Below the pieces are notes generated by a model. That model searched no databases, had not been told where the DNA came from, and saw nothing but the letters and a program-made list of their open reading frames with translations. 11,980 bases of DNA. It comes from Pseudomonadota bacterium. GTDB taxonomy: Bacteria > Pseudomonadota > Alphaproteobacteria > Rhizobiales > Rhizobiaceae. A program made the position numbers and the translations under genes. Every line of letters begins with the position of its first letter. Positions within the stretch are counted from its first letter, which is position 1. Positions 5,686 to 11,980 of the stretch are shown piece after piece. The stretch lies in contig JAEYTV010000092.1 of the NCBI GenBank assembly GCA_023433855.1, forward strand, positions 1-11,980, in the 5' to 3' direction.

Positions 5686-7626
5686 TGCCCCGCCGCCGAC
5701 TACCGATGCAATGATCTCCTCGAGCTGGTTCTGGGAGAACGGCTTTGCCAACCGGGGTAGGCGAGTGTCGCCGCCGGAGGGAAGTTCCGCATAGCCGGTG
5801 GCGAGGACGACAGGAAGGTCGGGGCATTCCCTCTTCAGTTCCGCGGCCAGTTCCGATCCGGTCATCCGCGGCATCGAGTGGTCGGTAATGACGAGATCCA
5901 ACTGATGCCTGCCGTCTTTCAACGCCTGCAGCGCTTCAGTTCCGCTGTGCGCCTCGATCACGGTGTGGCCAAGGTCTTCGAGCATCAGGGCCGTGTTCAT
6001 CAGGACCAGGGCGTCGTCATCGACGGCCAGGATGGTCAGTTTCCTATTGGTGTTCGACGCCGGCGGGGTCGCAGCAGCTTCCGGCGAGGGGGTCGCAACC
6101 TCCGCGCTAGCCACGGGGAGAAAGAGCGAGATCGTGGTTCCGACGCCCTTGCGGCTCTCGATCATCAGCTTGCCACCGGATTGTTCGGTCAGGCCCTGCA
6201 CCATGGACAGACCGAGGCCTGTACCCTTTCCGACGCCCTTTGTGGTGAAGAAGGGGGTTGTTGCCTGCGCTATCGTCTCTTCATCCATTCCTTCGCCGGT
6301 GTCGGAGACCAGAAGCCGAACGTAACGGCCCGGCTTCAGGTTGCGCACGGCTCGGTCGGCCACAATCTCCTCGGCGGCTATGGTGATCAATCCGCCGCTC
6401 GCCATGGCGTCGCGCGCATTGACAATGAGATTGAGGATCGCTGTTTCCAGTTCGACGGGATCGGTCATCACCAGCGGAAGATGCGCGGGAAAGCGGGTCT
6501 CGATACGGGTATCCGCTCCCAGTGAGCGCTGCACGAAGTCCATCATCCCAGCGACGAGGGCAGGGGCATCGACGGACTGCATGTTGAGCTGCTGGCGCCT
6601 GGAGAAGGCAAGCATCCGCTGCGTCAGGGCAGCGCCACGTTCGGCCCCCTGGATAGCGTTATCTACAAGCGACACGAGGCTCGGGTCGTTGGGCAGTCGC
6701 TTCTTCAGGATCTCCAGACTTCCCAGCACCGCCATCAGCAGATTGTTGAAGTCATGGGCGACACCACCAGTGAGCTGGCCGATCGCCTCCATCTTCTGTG
6801 CCTGAAATAGCTCTTCCCGCGTCTGTGCCAGGGCTTTCTGTGACTCTACCTTCTCCGTGATGTCGCGGGTGATCTTTGCGAAGCCCAGCAGCTCGCCGCT
6901 GTCGCTGTGGATCGCGTCCAAAATGACATGGGCCCAGAAGCGGGTGCCATCCTTCCGCTGGCGGAGCCCTTCGCTCTCGTAACGTCCCTCCCGCTTTGCC
7001 GTCTCCAGGCTCTTGGTCGGCTGGCCTGCGGCGCGATCTTCTTCCGTATAGAATTGGGAAAAGTGCTTTCCGACGATCTCGTCGGCGGTATAGCCCTTGA
7101 TACGCTCCGCACCGATGTTCCAGTTGCTGACGTAACCGTCGGGGTCGAGCATGTAGAGGGCATAGTCGGTGACACCTTGGACCAGGAGCTGGAATTTCTG
7201 CTCGCTTTCCCTGAGTTCGCCCTCGGCCTTTCTCCGTTCCGTCAGGTCACGTGTCACTTTAGCGTAACCTATGAGCCCGCCTGCACGGTCCCAGATCGGA
7301 TCAATGATGACATGAGCCCAGAACCGGGTGCCATCCTTACGTACTCGCCAGCCCTCCCGCTCGAAGCGGCCTTCCGATGCGGCCGTCCGGAGCGCGTGTT
7401 CAGGCAACCGCTTCAGTCGGTCCTCCTCCGTGTAGAAGCGGGAAAAATGCTCACCCAGAATCTCCCACGCTTCATACCCCTTGAAGCGTTGCGCTCCAGG
7501 GTTCCAACTCACGATCCGCCCATCGATATCAAGCATGTAGATGGCGTAGTCCGTGATGGCGTCGACGAGAAGCCGGTACCGTTCCTCATCCAACAATGAG
7601 GCGTCGTAACTTTGCGGCATGCTCAT
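5683..7626 (-). CDS. Hybrid sensor histidine kinase, PAS-PAS-HisKA-HATPase-REC
   Basis: Two-component hybrid kinase of 647 residues with no membrane segments, so a cytoplasmic sensor. Two PAS domains (about 16-130 and 145-258) are close copies of each other. HisKA follows with the phospho-accepting His291 in GGVAHDFNNLL. The ATPase domain shows Asn403 (NLIVNARDAM), DTGEGM at 442-447 and GTGLGLS at 468-474. A Pro/Ala linker (505-527) leads to a receiver domain with acidic DDD at 536-538, acceptor Asp582 (ITDHSMP), Thr610 and Lys628. All catalytic residues are present. The ligand sensed by the PAS domains is not evident. No separate response regulator or output gene is adjacent, so the phosphorelay partner lies elsewhere. 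The start is the ATG at 7626; an ATG two codons later is also possible. An exact EcfG promoter lies upstream. Confidence 0.92.
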   Translation of the reverse strand: MSMPQSYDASLLDEERYRLLVDAITDYAIYMLDIDGRIVSWNPGAQRFKGYEAWEILGEHFSRFYTEEDRLKRLPEHALRTAASEGRFEREGWRVRKDGTRFWAHVIIDPIWDRAGGLIGYAKVTRDLTERRKAEGELRESEQKFQLLVQGVTDYALYMLDPDGYVSNWNIGAERIKGYTADEIVGKHFSQFYTEEDRAAGQPTKSLETAKREGRYESEGLRQRKDGTRFWAHVILDAIHSDSGELLGFAKITRDITEKVESQKALAQTREELFQAQKMEAIGQLTGGVAHDFNNLLMAVLGSLEILKKRLPNDPSLVSLVDNAIQGAERGAALTQRMLAFSRRQQLNMQSVDAPALVAGMMDFVQRSLGADTRIETRFPAHLPLVMTDPVELETAILNLIVNARDAMASGGLITIAAEEIVADRAVRNLKPGRYVRLLVSDTGEGMDEETIAQATTPFFTTKGVGKGTGLGLSMVQGLTEQSGGKLMIESRKGVGTTISLFLPVASAEVATPSPEAAATPPASNTNRKLTILAVDDDALVLMNTALMLEDLGHTVIEAHSGTEALQALKDGRHQLDLVITDHSMPRMTGSELAAELKRECPDLPVVLATGYAELPSGGDTRLPRLAKPFSQNQLEEIIASVVGGGA

Positions 7627-7695
7627 CGGTTATTCCCAACGTGCCCTGTTCGCATCAAATATCCCCCAAGGCGCTATCGCCCTCTAACCGAGCGA

Positions 7696-7720
7696 AACGC
7701 ACGAACTATACACAAGTTCC
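7696..7720 (-). promoter_or_regulatory. EcfG-type promoter of the hybrid kinase gene
   Basis: On the minus strand GGAAC (7720-7716) is followed after 16 bases by CGTT (7699-7696), an exact consensus match. The expected transcript start near 7690 gives a leader of about 64 bases before the ATG at 7626. It lies in the 216-base divergent gap between the kinase and the TetR gene. Confidence 0.7.
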
Positions 7721-7767
7721 GCCAACGAGGAATTTTTCTCAGGTTTCTGGTGGAAGGGTGGCCGGCA

Positions 7768-7796
7768 TTGACAGCAGCAGAACTCCGGCTTACGAC
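7768..7796 (+). promoter_or_regulatory. Candidate housekeeping promoter for the TetR-RND operon
   Basis: TTGACA (7768-7773) is a perfect -35 box. A 17-base spacer leads to TACGAC (7791-7796), a poor -10 with three of six consensus bases. It points at the TetR gene 47 bases downstream and is followed by an AT-rich tract. No EcfG motif was seen on this strand, so the efflux genes appear to be outside the stress regulon. Confidence 0.4.
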
Positions 7797-7842
7797 TGAT
7801 GAATAATAAAAATCGTCACACGTAAACGGAAGGCGGTCCCTA

Positions 7843-8445
7843 GTGGACGTAGCTCGGATAGCTCTTGAATCGACGCGCCAGGAAAACGTCGATCGCATCC
7901 TCGATGCGGCGGAGCGCCTCTTCAAGCACTACGGGTACACCAAGACCAATGTCGCCGACATCGCGCGGGAGCTCGGGATGTCTCCCGCCAACATCTACCG
8001 CTTCTTCTCCTCCAAAGCCGACATCCACCAGGCCCTCTGCAAGCGCATGCTCGAAGGGAGCTACGAGGTCGCGTTCGCCAATGCGATGCGGCCGGTAAGC
8101 GCTGCCGAACGTCTGCGGGACCATGTTCTGCAGCAGCACCGGATTACAGTGGAAACCATGCTCGCCGAGCAGAAGGTGCATGAAATGGTAGTGATCGCCA
8201 TCGAGCAGCAATGGCCGGTTATCGAAGAATTCCTGCGGCGCATGCGCCAGTTGGTGGCGCAGATCATCCGCGAGGGGATCGCCGCGGGAGAGTTTCGTGA
8301 GCAGGACGTCCAGTTGGCCGCGGAGAATTTCAGCTTCTCCATGGTGAAGCTCTGTCATCCCCAGCTTGTTGCCAGCTGTCTGATCGAAGGTACCGTCAGC
8401 AAACCGGAAGATCTCGTGGAATTCGGGCTAAGGGCCCTGAGATAA
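7843..8445 (+). CDS. TetR-family transcriptional regulator of the adjacent RND pump
   Basis: A 200-residue TetR-type repressor. The N-terminal DNA-binding domain covers about residues 14-60: ILDAAERLFKHYGYTKTNVADIA, written here from helix 1 in parts, then the recognition helix region ELGMSPANIYRFFSSKADIH. The remaining helices form the ligand-binding and dimer domain, whose inducer cannot be predicted. The start is GTG at 7843, with GGAAGG (7828-7833) upstream. It precedes the adaptor gene by 67 bases on the same strand, the usual arrangement for a local repressor of a multidrug efflux operon, probably self-repressing. Control of this pump is inference from position. Confidence 0.9.
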   Translation: MDVARIALESTRQENVDRILDAAERLFKHYGYTKTNVADIARELGMSPANIYRFFSSKADIHQALCKRMLEGSYEVAFANAMRPVSAAERLRDHVLQQHRITVETMLAEQKVHEMVVIAIEQQWPVIEEFLRRMRQLVAQIIREGIAAGEFREQDVQLAAENFSFSMVKLCHPQLVASCLIEGTVSKPEDLVEFGLRALR

Positions 8446-8460
8446 GCCTCCGCGCCTGCC

Positions 8461-8485
8461 GGTTCGTCCGGTGGGTGCCCGAACC
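8461..8485. promoter_or_regulatory. Inverted repeat in the gap between TetR and adaptor genes
   Basis: GGTTCG (8461-8466) and CGAACC (8480-8485) form a perfect 6-bp inverted repeat with a 13-base centre, 27 bases before the adaptor ATG. It could be a TetR operator or an mRNA hairpin affecting expression of the downstream genes. There is no following T-run, so it is not a normal terminator. Confidence 0.35.
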
Positions 8486-8512
8486 AAGTCTTGCCAGCAG
8501 GAGCGCGGTGCC

Positions 8513-9670
8513 ATGTCCTTCGTGAACGCCAATCGTGACGGATCGTTGTTTTTCAAGGGCCTCCTCATGGCGGCAGGTCTAGCGGTCCTGGCGGCATGCT
8601 CGGAAGAAAAGAAAGCCGAGGCACCGGAGACGGTTCGGCCGGTCAAGGTGACGATGATCGCAGCAGCTGACCACGGACGGCGGCTCGAGTATGCCGGCGC
8701 GGTCAGGCCCCGCACGGAGATGAATCTCGGCTTTCGCGTGTCCGGCAAGATCACGGAGCGGCTGGTCGATATCGGTGAGCATGTGGGCCCGGGAGATGTC
8801 CTCGCCCGCCTGGATTCGATCGATTACGGCCTTGCGGGCCGGGGTGCCGAGGCCGAACTCGCCGCCGCTTCGAAGCAGGTCCAGATTTCGGGCCTGGCGC
8901 TTCGCCGTGCAGAGGCCTTGGCAGCCAAGGATGTCGCTTCCAAAGCGCAGCTCGAACAAGCGCAACTCGCGAGCGACCAGGCGATTTCCCAAAAGGAATC
9001 GGCTGAGTCTGCGCTGGAGCAGGCCCGGAACCAGGTAACTTATACGGAACTCAGGTCCGATCATGACGGCATCGTGACGGGCGTCGCCGCCGATATCGGT
9101 CAGGTGGTGAGCGCCGGAGCACCGGTCATCTCGGTCGCCGTCGATGGCGCCAAGGAGGTGGAGGTTGCCGTTCCGGAGATCGATGTCGCCCACTTCAGGC
9201 CGGGGAACACGGTCAAGGCCCGTATTTGGTCGGCCACCGATCTCGTGCTTGACGGCAGGATCCGTGAAGTGGCGGGCAGTGCCGATCCGCAGTCGCGAAC
9301 CTTCGCCGTCCGGGTCAGTCTGCCGGCGGATCCGCGGGTACTTCTTGGGATGACGGCGACCGTGGAAGCCTTCGAGAACAATGCCGCTCCGAGCTTTTCT
9401 ATTCCGCTTGGCGCTCTTGCCAAGCAGAACGAGCAGCCGGTCGTATGGGTCGTCGACAGGGAGAAGGGCGTGGTGAATTCACGATCCGTGAAGGTCGCCG
9501 ACTTCTCCGAGGATGGCGTCAGGGTCTCCGAGGGCGTGTCGCCCGGTGACCTTGTTGTTTCTGCCGGAACGCAGTTCATGCGGGAGAACATGAAGGTGAA
9601 GCTGCCGGAGACCGTCGCATCCCGTTTTGGCAGCGTCAACAGCCAGACGACAGCCTTCATCCAACCCTGA
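8513..9670 (+). CDS. RND efflux periplasmic adaptor (membrane fusion) lipoprotein
   Basis: Periplasmic adaptor that links the inner-membrane RND pump to an outer-membrane channel. It has 385 residues, normal for the HlyD/AcrA-like family. The N-terminus has a hydrophobic signal ending LAAC, so Cys29 is the likely lipidated residue. Then come a first barrel/lipoyl half (GFRVSGKITERLVDIGEHVGPGDVLARLD, in parts, near 73-103), an alpha-hairpin coiled coil rich in Ala, Glu and Gln (about 108-175), the second lipoyl half (DGIVTGVAADIGQVVSAG) and the beta-barrel and membrane-proximal domains. The start is the ATG at 8513 with GGAG nine bases before; an in-frame GTG at 8471 would place the signal peptide too far in. 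It is 26 bases upstream of the pump gene. No outer-membrane channel gene is visible in the window. Confidence 0.92.
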   Translation: MSFVNANRDGSLFFKGLLMAAGLAVLAACSEEKKAEAPETVRPVKVTMIAAADHGRRLEYAGAVRPRTEMNLGFRVSGKITERLVDIGEHVGPGDVLARLDSIDYGLAGRGAEAELAAASKQVQISGLALRRAEALAAKDVASKAQLEQAQLASDQAISQKESAESALEQARNQVTYTELRSDHDGIVTGVAADIGQVVSAGAPVISVAVDGAKEVEVAVPEIDVAHFRPGNTVKARIWSATDLVLDGRIREVAGSADPQSRTFAVRVSLPADPRVLLGMTATVEAFENNAAPSFSIPLGALAKQNEQPVVWVVDREKGVVNSRSVKVADFSEDGVRVSEGVSPGDLVVSAGTQFMRENMKVKLPETVASRFGSVNSQTTAFIQP

Positions 9671-9696
9671 GCCCAGAGCGCGCAAGGACGACCACC

Positions 9697-11980
9697 ATGA
9701 GTTCCTCCCATCAAGCCAATGCGTTGGAAAAGGGTGGCTTCAACCTGTCGCGCTGGGCGATTGGACATCCGAGTATTGCGCGGTTCCTTTTCGGCCTCAT
9801 CATCGTCATGGGTGCGCTTGGCATCATGAACATGGGCCAGAAGGAGGATCCGGATTTCACTTTCCGGGTGATGGTCGTGCAGAGCGTCTGGCCGGGCGCA
9901 TCCCTCGAGGACATGCAGAACCAGGTCGTCAACAAGATCGAGCGCAAGCTGCAAGAGACGCCCCATCTCGATTTCGTGCGCTCCTATACCCGCGCCGGTT
10001 TTGCGATCACCACCGTTAATATCAAGGGTGACACCAATTCCAACGAAGTGGCAGACGCCTTCTACCAGGTGCGCAAGAAGGTCGGGGACATTCGGCAAGA
10101 ACTGCCGAGCGGCCTGCTCGGACCGTATTTCAACGACGAGTTCGGCGACACGTTCATCACGATGCACGCCATTGTCGGGGAAGGCTACAGCTATCCTGAA
10201 CTGAAGCAGTTCGCGATCCAGGCCCGAGACATGCTGCTCGCGACGCCGGGCGTCGAAAAGGCCGTCATTCTGGGGGATCAGCCCCAGAAGATCTTCATCG
10301 ACGTCTCCTCCAAGGCGCTTGCTGCCCGAGGCTTGACGGTGATGAACATTCGCGATGCCATCGCCGGGCAGAACGACGTCGATCCCGCCGGCAGCGTCGA
10401 AACCGAAGAGCGATCGGTACGCATTTCCGTCGAAGGCGGAGTCACGACGCCCGAGGATATCCGCGAACTGCGGCTCAGGGCCGGTGATCAGGTTATCCGC
10501 CTCGGTGACATCGCCACGGTCAAGGAAGGTCTCGAAGACCCGTTCCAGCGCAAGTTCCGCTTCAACGGCGAGGACAGCGTGCAGGTGGGCGTCGTGATGG
10601 CGAACGGTTTCAAGGTGACGGACGTCGGGCACGGGGTGGAGCAGACCTACAAGAGGTTCGAGGAAACGCTGCCGCTCGGCGCCTCCGTTCATCAGATCTC
10701 CAACCAGCCCGAGGTCGTCACCGAAGCTGTGGGCGAGTTCACCAGAGCTCTTCTCGAAGCGCTCGTCATCGTGCTCATTGTATCGCTGATTTCGATCGGC
10801 TGGCGCTCGGGTATCGTCATCGCGATCGCCATACCGCTGGTTCTGGCGGCGACGCTCGCCATCATGTACTACATCGGCATCGAACTGCAGCGCATCTCGC
10901 TCGGAGCACTGATCATTGCCCTCGGGCTGCTGGTGGACGACGCCATGATCGTCGTGGAGATGATGGAGCGAAAGCTCGAGGAGGGGCTGCACCGTATCGA
11001 TGCGGCGAGCTTTGCCTATTCTTCCACGGCCTTCCCGATGCTGACCGGAACGCTCATCACCACCGCCGGGTTCATCCCGGTGGGCTTTGCGGAATCGGCT
11101 GCGGGCGAATATGTGCGATCGCTGTTCTTCGTCGTCGGCATTGCCCTGGTGACGTCCTGGTTCGTGGCGGTCTATTTCACGCCCTGGCTCGGTTATATGC
11201 TGCTGAAGCAGCGAGCGCACGCCGGGACACACCACGACCCCTACGACACTCGCTTCTACCGCCGGCTGCGTTCCACGGTCGGCTGGGCCGTCAGGCACCG
11301 CATCATCGTGCTTCTGCTGACGCTTGCGACTTTCGGCGGCAGCCTGTGGTCCTTCCAGTTCATTCCGCAGAGTTTCTTCCCGCAGTCGTCCCGCCCTGAG
11401 ATTCTCGTTGACATGTGGATGCCGGAAGGAACCGCGATCGAGGAAGTCGAGCGGCAGGCCAAGGCTCTCGAACAGAAGATCCTGCCCGACGGGGACAAGA
11501 CGTTCGTCGCCACCTATATCGGCGAGGGCGTGCCGCGCTTCTTCCTGCCGCTCGATCAGCAGCTTCGCAACCCCAATTATGCCCAGCTCCTCATCATGTC
11601 CAAGGATGTCGAGGCGCGCGAGCGGCTGATCGTCAAACTGCGTGACGTTCTTGCGTCGGACTTCCCTTCCGTGCGCGGAAAGGTAGACCGGCTGTTCCTG
11701 GGGCCGCCGACCGGCTGGCCCGTACAGATGCGTGTGTCCGGCCCCGATGCGACGCAGGTCCGCCGGATCGCCGACCAGGTCAAGGAGCGCTATCATCAGC
11801 AGCCGCTGTTCGGCTCTATCCATGACGACTGGCTGGAACCGGTCGCGGGCATGAAACTCGTCATCGATCAGGATCGCGCCCGCGCGCTCGGCGTCTCGTC
11901 GCAGCGCGTCCGCCAGATGCTTCAGTCCGCCACCAGTGGGGCTCCGGTCAGTGATTTCCGTGACGGGGAAGAAACGGTCT
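9697..11980 (+). CDS. RND-family efflux pump inner-membrane permease, 3' end beyond window
   Basis: Proton-driven tripartite efflux transporter of the AcrB-like superfamily; 761 codons of an expected 1020-1060 are present and open to the edge. A first membrane helix lies at about residues 24-45. A periplasmic porter domain begins with QKEDPDFTFRVMVVQSVWPGA. Helices 2-6 follow from about 349, and the second repeat begins near 534 (RHRIIVLLLTLATFGGSLW). Helix 4 carries the proton-relay pair Asp414-Asp415 in GLLVDDAMIVVE. The start is the ATG at 9697 with AAGGA (9684-9688) eight bases before it. It is co-transcribed with the adaptor. The substrate cannot be read from sequence; the DPDFTFRVM type is a large uncharacterised group often called multidrug or acriflavine resistance pumps. 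Confidence 0.93.
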   Translation, partial: MSSSHQANALEKGGFNLSRWAIGHPSIARFLFGLIIVMGALGIMNMGQKEDPDFTFRVMVVQSVWPGASLEDMQNQVVNKIERKLQETPHLDFVRSYTRAGFAITTVNIKGDTNSNEVADAFYQVRKKVGDIRQELPSGLLGPYFNDEFGDTFITMHAIVGEGYSYPELKQFAIQARDMLLATPGVEKAVILGDQPQKIFIDVSSKALAARGLTVMNIRDAIAGQNDVDPAGSVETEERSVRISVEGGVTTPEDIRELRLRAGDQVIRLGDIATVKEGLEDPFQRKFRFNGEDSVQVGVVMANGFKVTDVGHGVEQTYKRFEETLPLGASVHQISNQPEVVTEAVGEFTRALLEALVIVLIVSLISIGWRSGIVIAIAIPLVLAATLAIMYYIGIELQRISLGALIIALGLLVDDAMIVVEMMERKLEEGLHRIDAASFAYSSTAFPMLTGTLITTAGFIPVGFAESAAGEYVRSLFFVVGIALVTSWFVAVYFTPWLGYMLLKQRAHAGTHHDPYDTRFYRRLRSTVGWAVRHRIIVLLLTLATFGGSLWSFQFIPQSFFPQSSRPEILVDMWMPEGTAIEEVERQAKALEQKILPDGDKTFVATYIGEGVPRFFLPLDQQLRNPNYAQLLIMSKDVEARERLIVKLRDVLASDFPSVRGKVDRLFLGPPTGWPVQMRVSGPDATQVRRIADQVKERYHQQPLFGSIHDDWLEPVAGMKLVIDQDRARALGVSSQRVRQMLQSATSGAPVSDFRDGEETV

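Noticed and set aside
5878..6525. 215-codon open frame on the plus strand within the kinase region
   Set aside because: Antisense to the kinase and receiver domains, which contain all expected catalytic residues; no independent support.
9100..11823. 907-codon open frame on the minus strand
   Set aside because: It lies opposite the RND adaptor and pump genes, which show clear family motifs; its translation is rich in Arg, Asp and His with no recognisable domain. Long antisense frames are common opposite high-GC genes.

Overview
The window looks like an alphaproteobacterial chromosome or replicon of the Rhizobiales, most likely Rhizobium/Sinorhizobium-like. The evidence is high-GC coding, an EcfG-type sigma factor, a bacterial Ku, a membrane glucose dehydrogenase, and promoters of the GGAAC-N16/17-CGTT type. 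The species call is inference only. No tRNA, rRNA, IS element or CRISPR array was seen.

Layout, left to right. (1) A 5'-truncated view of a bacterial Ku gene (minus) is transcribed divergently from an EcfG/ECF15-like sigma factor gene (plus), which is followed by a possible 22-residue membrane peptide. (2) A two-gene minus-strand operon, udgX-type uracil-DNA glycosylase then a glutathione S-transferase, is divergent from a PQQ-dependent membrane glucose dehydrogenase (gcd, plus). (3) A strong hairpin separates the end of gcd from a convergent minus-strand pair: a hybrid sensor kinase (PAS-PAS-HisKA-HATPase-REC) followed by a small BON-domain protein. (4) Divergent from the kinase, a plus-strand set encodes a TetR regulator, an RND periplasmic adaptor lipoprotein and an RND inner-membrane pump. 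The pump gene runs off the right edge.

The most notable feature is regulatory. Almost every transcription unit in the left 7.7 kb (Ku, sigma, udgX-GST, gcd, kinase, and less clearly BON) has a general-stress-response promoter motif (GGAAC, 16-17 bases, CGTT or a one-base variant). Each lies upstream of the gene start in the correct orientation. Three are exact; two have a one-base change in the -10 element and one has a one-base change in the -35 element. The chance expectation for exact matches in both strands of a window this size is about 0.2. The RND efflux block lacks the motif and looks separately controlled by its TetR protein.

Read together, the left part looks like a stress-response island. 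A secondary EcfG-like sigma factor sits beside two DNA repair functions (end joining by Ku, covalent capture of uracil sites by UdgX), a detoxification enzyme, periplasmic sugar oxidation and a sensory kinase, all apparently in the general-stress regulon. No nepR or phyR is visible, so this sigma gene is probably an accessory paralogue rather than the core GSR locus.
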